64,000 bases of DNA from Owenia fusiformis (Eukaryota; Annelida; Polychaeta; Sabellida; Oweniidae). The notes below the pieces were generated by a model. It did no database searches and had not been told where the DNA came from. It was given only the letters and a program-made list of their open reading frames with translations. Numbering within the stretch: the stretch's first letter is position 1; each line of letters starts with the position of its first letter. The position numbers and the translations under genes were made by a program. The stretch spans positions 28,182,698 through 28,246,697 of the forward strand of contig CAIIXF020000007.1 in the NCBI GenBank assembly GCA_903813345.2. The letters are read 5' to 3'. Positions 24,301 to 28,770 of the stretch are shown piece by piece.

Positions 24301-27300
24301 ATGAGAAAGAAAGAATACAAATAAACTAACAGAACTATTTCATTGTAAAATGAATCTAAAATACAACTCATCACATTTTCTACGTAATTATTGAATATTT
24401 GCTGAAGCTTGTTTAAAAGTCCCTCAACATTTATCAGGAAGGGAAAATTCATTGACACTCAGATGCATATCTTTCCTGTAACAATAAATGGGCCTCAACA
24501 AATTGCACAAGCATGCAGTAACATTTCCCCATATTTACCTTTTAGTATCTACAATGAGACCACCTTTAAGTATGTTCTTCCAAATAATATATGAAAACTA
24601 ATATTGGATTTAAATTTATTTTTCATAGCTGGCTTCTAAGGTCAAAAATGATTAAAAAGAACTAAAATAAAGCATGTTTCAAAACAATTCCATGACAAAA
24701 CTTTATATCTTATGAACAGGCAAGTGGGACAATCCTTGCCAAACTTGATATTTTATGTACAGAATAGTGGAATAGTCTGGTACACCTGATCTTCATTGGG
24801 GGTTTAATAGTACAAGCGACCTTTAGATGTAAACAAACACATCATAACAAAGAGTGTGCAAAGTTCAATCTAGTGTCATCCTTTTGTAGTGTCATCCGTT
24901 TATAGTGTCATCCTTTTCTTCCAACCGATATCTTGGGCCTTTGGCCCTCGGTCCAATATTTCACTATATTGCCCTTAGAAATGACGTTATTGTACTATTA
25001 ATCAGATGTTCACTATTACCTGATGTAAAATGATGACACAATGATCTGAGTAATACATTTAAAAACAAGAGGAAAATTATTGATGGTGATCAATATACTG
25101 CTATGCAAGTTCAGTATAAATTGAAGGTGTATTGAAATTATTACATTGGTATACTGTACATGCCAATAATACTTAAAGAGATGGTTATCTAAAGGTCTAC
25201 ATATTCAATCAAACACCTGCAAAGTTATTACAGAAACATTACTAGAAAACAGCAACTCCCCAGAGCAGCAAATCCCACCAAATAAAGCAATTTATCACTT
25301 GTCATTTTAAACATTACATGCATTGTCTCTTTTTGCCAAATTCTAGAAATATTTTCTCAACAGCTTATTCCCTTAAGATAATATCCAATAAAATTAGGAG
25401 CATTTATTTTAAGCCTTTATTTGTTAAGGAACACTGAAAAGTATGCATAGAATCCTTTTAAGTTATATACCATTGCTCCTGTACCAGCCCATGGGCTTTT
25501 ATCACGACCAACCTCTGAATTTTCGGTTCATTCCAAGAAAACCTAATAGATCCTCTCTGAAAACCATACAACAACCCTAGGGTTGTATATCCAGTAGGTT
25601 AATTTGTCAGTGTTTTTGACAACTTATGGACAAAGGAATTTACTAACCTGGCTGATATTCGACTAATTGCCCCTAGGGATCTAGTACTTAGAGTGTGACA
25701 TTTTTTCAATATGTTTGTAATATAAATCAAGCAGAAGTAGCCGACTACATTTTTTGCTCTCATGACGAGATTGATTTTTTTAATAATTTATGTTTCTCCT
25801 TTGAAAAATATCTGTTCTCAATGAAAATCATATATTTTTATTTCTTATTTTGACAACAAACAGGCATAATCGTTTTCAATAAACTGAATTCTCATTGTGA
25901 TTCCAGAGTGAAAGGATTAAAGCAAATAGTGCATTATACGGGAGCTTGGTAGATTGACTTAACCAACAACATTAAATTATTTATTTATTATAAAACTCTG
26001 GTTTAGACTAACAAAACTACAGTGCTTTTTTGAATCGTGAAAAGAAATAGGGGGTTAAATAATGGTCTGTGAATCACAAATCTGACAATTTAGTTAGCCA
26101 ATGCTTTACAAGAAACTAAAAACTTGTTTGGATATTTTACAATACCCCATATTGAGAATACAGTACATATGTTATTTAAAAAGTATTGTCACAACCTGCC
26201 ATTTGGCACAGAGCCAAACTGCCGAATGCCAAACACCAACCACCATCCACAAAAAGGTTGGAGACTATAACAATATAGATAGCAATAAGTAAATCTATGA
26301 AGGGAGTAGGAGGGGGATAAATAATACATACCCACTGCCTGCAGTAGTTTCTCTGGTTGATCCCTCTCCACTTTTGTTGCATTTGTTGTCCCGTTTAGAA
26401 CATGGTCTACTTTAATTTCCAGTGACTCCAGCCTGCCAAGGATACTTTCCAATAACACAGCCATTGTCTTTTTTAAATCTGCAGAACCAAGTATGAGGTT
26501 TAAAACAAAGGGTTTTCCAGTATCTTAACCGGTAGACCAATAGTTCTATTTTTATCATAGCGTCATATGATTATTAAAGATATGAAGGATATTATCTCAT
26601 TGATAAACAAAGGTATTAAAATGTGAAATGTCACCACCTGTCATTTGTTACAGATGCTGAACACCAACCACTGAACACCTGTCACAAAAATGTTGGAGAT
26701 TGTAACAATATGTTAATAATAATTATACTGTATAGCACAGGGTACTCTCCTGCTAATAGTTTCCTACCGTATCCTGTGAATCTCCCAGCAAAAGGCCCAT
26801 CCACAATATTAGCATTTTCTCTTGCCAAAGCCTTCACATATTTAGAGCTCAACTCGATTAACTCTTCCTGAAATTATACAGAAACATACAATTTAAAAAA
26901 ACATCATTTGCAAGCTCTCTATCCCAATTCATCTGAATAAGTTCATGCTCTTAAGTCATCTTGACCCAGGTTAACTCATCTGTCATCTGTTAACACTCTG
27001 TCAACTCAGTCAAGCATAAAAGTTAACTGATAAATTAGTCCTGCATCAATGCCCTTTATATGCCTAGCTCACATTTACTCCGATTAATTGGCCGTCGCCC
27101 GGCCGATTGAGTATTTTGTTCGAAAAAGAATGAAATTCTGAACAAAATACTCAATCGGCTGGGCACCAGCTGATGAATCGGAGCAAATGTGACCAAGGCA
27201 ATACTCCCATGTCATATATCAGTTACGAGAACGTAAAATATGCCTTCATACTTGTAAATACATGCATGCCATAATCAGGGGGGGGGGGGCTTGGGAGGGG

Positions 27301-27654
27301 ATTGAGTGAACAAAATATTTTCAAAATCATGCAGTTTTCACCATTCTACGCACTTTTCCAGTGGTTTTCAGCCAAAGTTGTCAAATCTGCCACCCCTGGA
27401 AATTTTTGAAAGGTGAACCCCCTAGGCAAAAGGTGCCTAGAGGCTTATGGTTTGCATATAGTGGCAGAATTCAGGCATATTCAAGCATATATCTTACTTT
27501 GATTTGCTCACTTTCCTTCTCTCTGTTGCTATAGTTGACATTTATGACTGTCATGACCCACATGAATACCATGACAACCACAAACAAACCAAACCTGCGG
27601 TTGCCGAGTGTCTGTAACAACCGTCTCCATGGCATCATCATGAAAAGCCTACTC
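195..27654 (-). CDS. MGAT5: MGAT5 gene, N-terminal half, ten exons (3' part outside window)
   Basis: MGAT5 is a Golgi enzyme of glycosyltransferase family 18 that adds beta-1,6-GlcNAc to the alpha-1,6 mannose arm of N-glycans, starting the branch that is later extended with polylactosamine. Joining the ten exons (1097 coding nt, listed one by one below) gives about 365 residues that run collinear with vertebrate MGAT5 (about 740 aa): short basic tail, one membrane segment near residues 17-35, stem helix, Cys-rich N-terminal domain, then the start of the catalytic region. Hallmarks recalled from the vertebrate protein and seen here are a DLKKT-VLL block, QEKC, DPCY-YGVDG-CSF-YL, ENWCP, VHLGLLTK-SG and GGPLGELVQWSDLIT. 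Intron phases agree at every join. The C-terminal half would lie below position 1. The nearest alternative is the paralogue MGAT5B; the assignment to the MGAT5/MGAT5B family is near certain, the exact member is inferred. Confidence 0.95.
309..1466. other. MGAT5 intron, nothing recognised
   Basis: AT-rich sequence without a repeat family or coding signal that I can name. Frames here are short and lack splice context. Confidence 0.6.
1467..1602. mobile_element. palindromic MITE beginning with tacagtagaacctgt
   Basis: Arms at 1488-1514 and 1570-1596 are inverted copies with about one mismatch in 27 (the arm starts CCAGAATAGCCTGACAACGG), around a loop of roughly 55 nt. The left flank carries the CAGTARAACCTGT word that heads other MITEs of this window. 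It lies in an MGAT5 intron. It is non-coding. Confidence 0.6.
2331..3330. mobile_element. about 1 kb element with TACAGGGTGAC inverted ends
   Basis: TACAGGGTGAC at 2331 is mirrored by GTCACCCTGTA ending at 3329, with a TA-rich flank (atatacaggg directly outside on the left). The short ends and TA-type site recall mariner/Tc1 MITEs. The body holds no long frame, but about 900 bp of it (2367-3290) recurs at 6283-7250. It includes gacctt..aaggtca half-palindromes and, near the right end, a short GGACGG run. Confidence 0.6.
3990..4145 (+). mobile_element. MITE, tgtcaccacc family, copy A
   Basis: It starts caaggcgttaacacacaaaa, then TGTCACCACC, and ends with the hairpin CACCACTTCTGGTGGTG plus acata. 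Between are degenerate caaccaccaaatgc repeats and agttggagtctataacaata, the signature of the family. It lies about 225 nt past the donor of MGAT5 exon 9, antisense to the gene. Confidence 0.8.
4371..4473 (-). CDS. MGAT5: MGAT5 coding exon 9: GGPLGELVQWSDLIT
   Basis: The acceptor is GTTGTAG and the donor GTAAGTTTT; the exon is 103 nt, and its first two bases complete a Gly codon. It encodes (G)GPLGELVQWSDLITALYIL then GHDLRITSEVEQLT, with AT left over at the 3' end. It is almost identical to vertebrate GGPLGELVQWSDLITSLYLL then GHDIRIS. The motif is a signature of family 18. Confidence 0.96.
4850..5092. repeat. foldback region built from ctgtattg words
   Basis: ctgtattgctactgagattg at about 5000 is mirrored by acaatctcagtagcaataca at 5065-5086, and several further CTGTATTG/CAATACAG words fill the interval. 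It looks like a small decayed inverted-repeat element. No coding content. Confidence 0.5.
5930..7513 (+). mobile_element. tgtcaccacc-family element with 1.4 kb interior, copy B
   Basis: The left end caaggcattaacatgacaaa + TGTCACCACC and the right end CACCACTTTTTGGTGGTG + acata are those of the 100-180 bp family, but here they enclose about 1.4 kb. The interior has roughly 125-bp diverged tandem repeats (5995-6290 and again 7260-7380; core ttgaccttgagaaggtcatt) and a 900-bp block shared with 2367-3290, ending in a short array of acggaccaacgg. It is either a long parent of the small copies or a small copy interrupted by the other element. It sits about 180 nt past the donor of MGAT5 exon 8. Confidence 0.6.
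7696..7762 (-). CDS. MGAT5: MGAT5 coding exon 8: VHLGLLTK motif
   Basis: The acceptor is CAATAG and the donor GTAATT; the exon is 67 nt, 22 codons plus one base. It encodes IIVHLGLLTKKSGTMFAENA then FK and the first base of a Gly codon. Vertebrate MGAT5 has VLVHLGLLTKESGFKIAETA here. This is the first beta strand and glycine loop of the catalytic fold. The exon is too short to show as a long open frame and was found from the protein family. Confidence 0.93.
8021..8248. mobile_element. short inverted-repeat element enclosing a tRNA-like sequence
   Basis: TAGTGTAATGAC at 8021-8032 is mirrored by GTCGTTACACTA at 8237-8248. The 228-bp unit contains a tRNA-Lys-like sequence on the minus strand (8121-8192). 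I see no clear target duplication. It lies in the MGAT5 intron between exons 7 and 8. Confidence 0.55.
8121..8192 (-). pseudogene. tRNA-Lys(UUU)-derived sequence, probably not functional
   Basis: Read on the minus strand it is 72 nt long with a perfect D-arm (GCTC/GAGC, A-box TAGCTCAGTCGG), a T-arm with B-box GGTTCGATTCC, and an acceptor stem pairing at six of seven positions. From the 5' side to the anticodon loop it follows the usual animal tRNA-Lys(UUU) sequence (GAGCATCAGACTTT). The 3' half of the anticodon arm has diverged, so that stem pairs at only three of five positions and the anticodon would read TTG. This points to a tRNA-derived repeat rather than a working tRNA. Confidence 0.6.
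8632..8820. mobile_element. MITE, CAGTAAAACCTGT family
   Basis: TACAGTAAAACCTGTCT at 8635 is mirrored by ACAGGTTTTACTGTA near 8815, with repeated agtgaacacct words between. TA borders and CAG ends suggest a pogo/Tigger-type MITE. Further copies are at 12.1, 32.7, 38.7, 38.9, 40.7 and 55.7 kb. Confidence 0.75.
9216..11780. repeat. 57-bp minisatellite, about 45 copies, with higher-order order
   Basis: The unit is cacttatgttgcccctgtat / aaagataagtacatttgagt / gactttcgaaccataca, 57 bp, repeated for about 2.56 kb. At least four variants are seen (tttcgaacc, ttttgaccc with gtataaaaataag, tttgaaacc with atatac, tttcgaccc with cccccgtat), and they recur in that cycle, giving a super-unit near 228 bp. 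The first copies near 9.2-9.5 kb carry small insertions (atacatac). As 57 is 3 x 19 and the unit lacks stops in some frames, the minus strand stays open for 618 codons; that frame is not a gene. It lies wholly inside an MGAT5 intron. Confidence 0.95.
12104..12348. mobile_element. MITE, CAGTAAAACCTGT family (wider copy)
   Basis: tacagtgaaacctgtaaagt at 12104 opens a stretch with tggaacacctc repeats, and aggtgctccaattagacagg followed by ttttagta closes it. A phrase from inside it (gttctaaaggcctgcagtct at 12168) recurs outside at 12472, so a second rearranged piece follows. Confidence 0.6.
12870..13398 (-). mobile_element. LINE retrotransposon 3' fragment (reverse transcriptase C-terminus)
   Basis: The minus strand encodes IQRRATRLLPNLRQLTYPER (from 13385), then LATLDMTTLAFRRLRGDMIE, LYKILNNF and further on FFTNRVISPWNKLPEYVIQA, ending with a stop after DWEHKP at 12975. 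This is the usual C-terminal tail of non-LTR reverse transcriptases of the CR1/jockey/RTE kinds. It is 5'-truncated near 13398; the 3' untranslated part runs to a ttatcttatc-type tail at 12870-12890. Only the last 130 or so residues are present, so it cannot move by itself. Confidence 0.85.
13485..13560. repeat. caagtgggtgcaaa repeat fragment
   Basis: Two copies of ttttcaagtgggtgca/aca lie here. The same words in reverse complement fill the MITE at 40164-40370, so this is probably a remnant of that family. Confidence 0.45.
13952..14125 (-). CDS. MGAT5: MGAT5 coding exon 7: basic helix before catalytic region
   Basis: The acceptor is AATTGCAG and the donor GTATGTTG; the exon is 174 nt and phase 0 at both ends. 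It encodes AQINTQLEGLMELLKDPNPE, RANYAWVRMRITRMWGKWTS and DIKMLQANQNMNGRVKKK. It aligns with vertebrate FRWMRLRIRRMADAWIQAIK and the following EKQNLEKRKRKK. The next intron, down to 7763, is about 6.2 kb and holds a LINE fragment, the 57-bp satellite and the tRNA-bearing element. Confidence 0.94.
14312..14386 (-). CDS. MGAT5: MGAT5 coding exon 6: ENWCP segment
   Basis: The acceptor is TTTCAG and the donor GTAAGTTATA; the exon is 75 nt and phase 0 at both ends. It encodes IENWCPKSTGNYAQKRISDQ then KKGEF. Vertebrate MGAT5 continues with VENWCPHLPWRAKNP at this place. The part after WCP has diverged, as expected of a loop. Confidence 0.9.
14480..14820. repeat. two G-run MITE fragments
   Basis: Runs of 10-11 G at about 14513 and 14748 are followed by words (gggccaaagtcgtcaaa, gtgaaccccaggtaaaattt) typical of the CAGGCCCATAGCCAG family described at 52877. 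Both look truncated. Confidence 0.4.
14895..15015. mobile_element. CAGGGGTTT-family MITE, incomplete copy
   Basis: It begins CAGGGGTTTCATTAGCAGCA, continues with ggcaacaggcgattttcacc and cattaattttgcctgttttt, and matches 48974-49132 in the same orientation. The right terminal repeat is not evident. Confidence 0.55.
15383..18443. mobile_element. 3.06 kb DNA transposon, CACTGGGG ends, ATATA target duplication
   Basis: Left terminal repeat 15383-15689 and right terminal repeat 18158-18443 are inverted copies about 290-305 bp long. The outermost bases are CACTGGGG(A)GTATCGTGAT, and ATATA stands directly outside both ends (15378-15382, 18444-18448). Each arm carries several copies of GATGCAACAACACC, two of which form a 27-29 nt palindrome at 15400. 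The 2.4 kb interior has no frame longer than 128 codons and no domain I can recognise, so it is probably non-autonomous. A 5-bp duplication with CAC ends fits Transib-type elements better than other superfamilies, but the superfamily is unproven. Confidence 0.8.
16817..17380. repeat. two diverged foldback modules in direct order
   Basis: 16819-16995 and 17178-17375 share the order acaattgt..gacc, ggcaaaattgtatacc, gtactgttga, gaggtcgagg, gttgaccga/gttgatcga, acaattgttttgttagtcc. Each module is itself inverted (acaattgtagacc against ggttaacaattgt). The phrase caacagtacctagtag is present between and after them (17153, 17665). They lie inside the CACTGGGG element and may be a separate nested insertion. 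Confidence 0.55.
18626..18733 (+). mobile_element. MITE, tgtcaccacc family, copy C (truncated)
   Basis: atttgccatttgttacagat, gccgaacaccaactacc and ctataacaatatgtcccac are present; the left end is missing. It ends about 41 nt past the donor of MGAT5 exon 5. Confidence 0.7.
18775..18864 (-). CDS. MGAT5: MGAT5 coding exon 5: DPCY/CSF domain
   Basis: The acceptor is TTTCCAG and the donor GTAAG; the exon is 90 nt and phase 0 at both ends. It encodes WMRDHWKTDPCYSTYGVDGT then ECSFIYYLGE, against vertebrate WMKDMWRSDPCYADYGVDGS then TCSFFIYLSE. This is the most conserved block of the N-terminal domain, and both cysteines are present. Confidence 0.96.
18917..19108. mobile_element. MITE, CAGGCCCATAGCCAG family
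   Basis: ggcccggagcc plus a G run opens it; tggcaaatcctggctaaggg closes it. In between are ggggtttgag, tggccatttttt and ggaaattttcaaaaagtgaa, shared with copies at 27.27, 52.88, 60.13 and 60.94 kb. It starts about 50 nt upstream of the MGAT5 exon 5 acceptor. Confidence 0.65.
19557..19672 (+). mobile_element. MITE, tgtcaccacc family, copy D
   Basis: It reads acaaggcattaacatgcaaa, TGTCACCACC, gccatttgttacaaatgcc, agtttgagactataacaatt and gtcaccagttgtggtgttgac. The two ends are inverted. Confidence 0.8.
20300..20375. repeat. half copy of a palindromic MITE (see 27058)
   Basis: ggtcacatatgctccgattt and gcccggccgattgagtatt match one arm of the foldback element at 27058-27203. The other arm is missing. 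Confidence 0.55.
20587..20690 (+). mobile_element. MITE, tgtcaccacc family, copy E
   Basis: caaggcattaatatgcaaaa, TGTCACCATC, caaccaccaaacaccattt and agttgtagattatcccaaaa are present; it ends at tgtcaca. Its end is about 18 nt from the donor of MGAT5 exon 4, so it nearly touches the splice site. Confidence 0.75.
20709..20791 (-). CDS. MGAT5: MGAT5 coding exon 4: QEKC segment
   Basis: The acceptor is ATTTTAG and the donor GTAAGTATAG; the exon is 83 nt, and its first two bases complete the split Asp codon. It encodes (D)LISGKQEKCSLTDEDNMNF then PNCATKLA. Vertebrate MGAT5 has DIINGAQEKC...YPHCEGKIK here, so both cysteines are kept. A MITE copy (20587-20690) ends only about 18 nt beyond the donor. 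Confidence 0.92.
20855..20992. mobile_element. MITE, gggcttaaat family
   Basis: tgcaaagtttgaaacaatac followed by tttgaggaat, then cacgagtccagggcttaaat. The same order is seen at 35527-35684 and, more weakly, 33215-33340. The left end is decayed. Confidence 0.45.
20993..22329. other. MGAT5 intron 3, unassigned
   Basis: Very AT-rich sequence with no repeat family or coding signal recognised. The 95-codon plus frame at 21708-21995 is poor in complexity and lacks signals. Confidence 0.55.
22330..22597. mobile_element. TA-flanked MITE carrying three palindromes
   Basis: TTATCCTACACTTA at the left and TAAGTGTAGGATAA at the right are perfect inverted repeats, each with TA outside (22328-22329, 22598-22599). 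A second inner inverted pair is tactaaatgtataataacat against atgatattatacatttacta. The centre has three copies of the palindrome CGGAGGATATCGTNACGATA + TACTCCG at 22406, 22435 and 22476. Non-coding. Confidence 0.8.
22826..24927. mobile_element. 2.1 kb Mutator-like element with perfect 9-bp target duplication
   Basis: CGGTTGGAAGAAAAGGATGA at the left is mirrored exactly at the right end. ATATCTTGG flanks both sides (22817-22825 and 24928-24936), a perfect 9-bp duplication, which is diagnostic of Mutator-like elements. Behind each end are tandem aaaaggatgacaccac units, four at the left and three at the right. The interior has diverged repeats of atggtggccattttgaa / cagctgccat / gagcagaggtcct (23200-23720) and no recognisable transposase, so the copy is non-autonomous. 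The near-identical ends and exact duplication suggest a fairly recent insertion, into an MGAT5 intron. Confidence 0.85.
24937..26187. other. MGAT5 intron 3, mostly unassigned
   Basis: After the Mutator-like element a short inverted remnant remains (aaatgacgttattgtacta against actaataataacgtcat left of 22817), so the Mutator-like element inserted into an older palindromic piece. The rest shows nothing recognised. Confidence 0.5.
26188..26278 (+). mobile_element. MITE, tgtcaccacc family, copy F (left part)
   Basis: tgtcacaacctgccatttgg, caaacaccaaccaccatcca, aaaaggttggagactataac. It ends at aatatag without the terminal hairpin, about 53 nt past the donor of MGAT5 exon 3. Confidence 0.7.
26332..26478 (-). 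CDS. MGAT5: MGAT5 coding exon 3: stem helix with N-glycosylation sites
   Basis: The acceptor is CTGCAG and the donor GTATGT; the exon is 147 nt, starting two bases into a codon and ending one base into the next. It encodes (D)LKKTMAVLLESILGRLESL, then EIKVDHVLNGTTNATKVERD and QPEKLLQAV. This matches the vertebrate DLKKTLAVLLDNILQRIGKL stretch. NGT and NAT are two candidate N-glycosylation sequons. The heptad-like leucines agree with a helical stem. Confidence 0.94.
26608..26716 (+). mobile_element. MITE, tgtcaccacc family, copy G
   Basis: aacaaaggtattaaaatgtg, aaTGTCACCACCTG, catttgttacagatgctgaa, tgttggagattgtaacaata. The right hairpin is missing. It ends about 51 nt past the donor of MGAT5 exon 2. 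Confidence 0.75.
26768..26867 (-). CDS. MGAT5: MGAT5 coding exon 2: stem region
   Basis: The acceptor is ATTTCAG and the donor GTAGGA; the exon is 100 nt and ends one base into a codon. It encodes EELIELSSKYVKALARENAN followed by IVDGPFAGRFTGY. It aligns with the vertebrate segment EQILDLSKRYIKALAEEN-NVVDGPYAG. One downstream intron copy of the tgtcaccacc MITE family lies about 50 nt past the donor. Confidence 0.93.
27058..27203. mobile_element. palindromic foldback MITE with CACATTTRCTCCGATT ends
   Basis: The left arm tgcctagctcacatttactc + cgatt and the right arm aatcggagcaaatgtgacca + aggca are inverted, as are the inner words gccgattgagtattttgttc and gaacaaaatactcaatcggc. The whole 146 bp can fold into one long hairpin. 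A half copy is at 20300. Confidence 0.75.
27272..27455. mobile_element. MITE, CAGGCCCATAGCCAG family, partial
   Basis: A run of 10-12 G at about 27278 is followed by cttgggaggggattgagtg, aaaatcatgcagttttcacc, ggaaatttttgaaaggtgaa and aggcaaaaggtgcctag. It matches the order of the other copies, but the terminal repeats are worn. It lies 40 nt from MGAT5 exon 1. Confidence 0.5.
27498..27654 (-). CDS. MGAT5: MGAT5 coding exon 1: start codon, cytoplasmic tail, signal-anchor
   Basis: The acceptor TTTTTCAG precedes position 27654; 13 untranslated nt follow, then three ATG codons in a row (first at 27641-27639). The first is taken as the start because it opens the only frame that continues into the next exon. 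The 48 codons give a tail MMMPWRRLLQTLGNRR, a hydrophobic stretch FGLFVVVMVFMWVMTVI, then a lumenal NYS glycosylation site and EKESEQIK. This is the type II topology of Golgi glycosyltransferases. The donor GTAAG follows 27498 in phase 0. An acceptor just upstream of the start means at least one 5' untranslated exon lies at higher coordinates; I could not identify it. Confidence 0.92.
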
Positions 27655-28309
27655 CTGAAAAATACAAATGAATAAATGTAACCTTTAACCTTTGTTACAA
27701 ACTATAGTATAAAAGAATACATTAATGATGAATCACATGACATACATGCTTCTTGAAGATGACTTACTGAAGATGGGAGGGTGTATACTTAAACTGTCAA
27801 ACTCTTTAATTTCACTTTCAAGTTGTTTTAATTAGGACGTTGTCACTTTTATGCTACACTTGACACAGAAAAAGTTCTTTTGTAAAATATAAACTTTTTT
27901 TTCAAGAATTCAAGTGTACTTGGGTATGTTTCATTATTTTCAAGCTAGTTTCGTTTTCGTTTTGTGTTACCATAAGAACAAGTTATTGCATGTTGTATTA
28001 AAAACCTGTATGAGAGATGTGAAATGCCATTTTTCATTATTATATACAGGAACCTGTTTTTTTTATTTAAACAATTTTGTCCTTGGCTGTGTTCTTTTGG
28101 ACATTATTAGCCAAATTTTTACATGGTATCAATAGGCAAATTAAGCATTTATTAACTTCCCATGTGTGACATTCCCAGAACCCTGTCAGACACACATAGG
28201 TAATATTTGGTATGACAAATCATCTGAATGTAAAAATGATTATTGTGAGGTTTTCAAAGCCATACGAAAAATAATATATGATACCCAATAGCAGACAAAT
28301 CTCCCGATC

Positions 28310-28770
28310 CCTAGGATCTTTAAACTGAACTAACAATTTGATTTTGAAAATGCCATGTAAATATTTAGCAGAATTGAATTTTAAAATTGTAAATAATTGT
28401 CTTCCTTGTGGTTATATTGTTAATAAATGGAACAGACAAGTTGTTTCAAAATGTGTACACTGTAATAAAATCACACCATGGAACATATGCTGTTGACATA
28501 TAGAATACTATAGGAACCAGTTTAAATTTGAACATAAAATGGAAACATTGTTTTAAACCTCTGAAGATGAACAATCACTATTAAATTGTAATTTACAGTT
28601 AAAAGTTAAATCAAGTTTCATATTTTATAAAAGATTATTAGACCATACGTCAACAGGTATTTTTAACCATGTAATCGATAATATTATTTCAAAACTAAAT
28701 ACTTGATATGTTTTGTAATATGTTTGTTTTTATTTTTGTAAATAAATATTTTAATAAAAAAAAATTGATT
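28310..28770 (+). mobile_element. decayed LINE 3' end with poly-A
   Basis: A short frame LILKMPCKYLAELNFKIVNN, then CLPCGYIVNKWNRQVVSKCV, HCNKITPWNIC gives a C-x2-C pattern followed, after a frame change, by TMEHML, recalling the zinc-knuckle tail of LINE ORF2 proteins. Downstream the sequence ends in taaataaatattttaataaa plus a run of A at 28757, as a retroposed 3' end would. Several frame breaks are present. The family is not certain. Confidence 0.4.
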
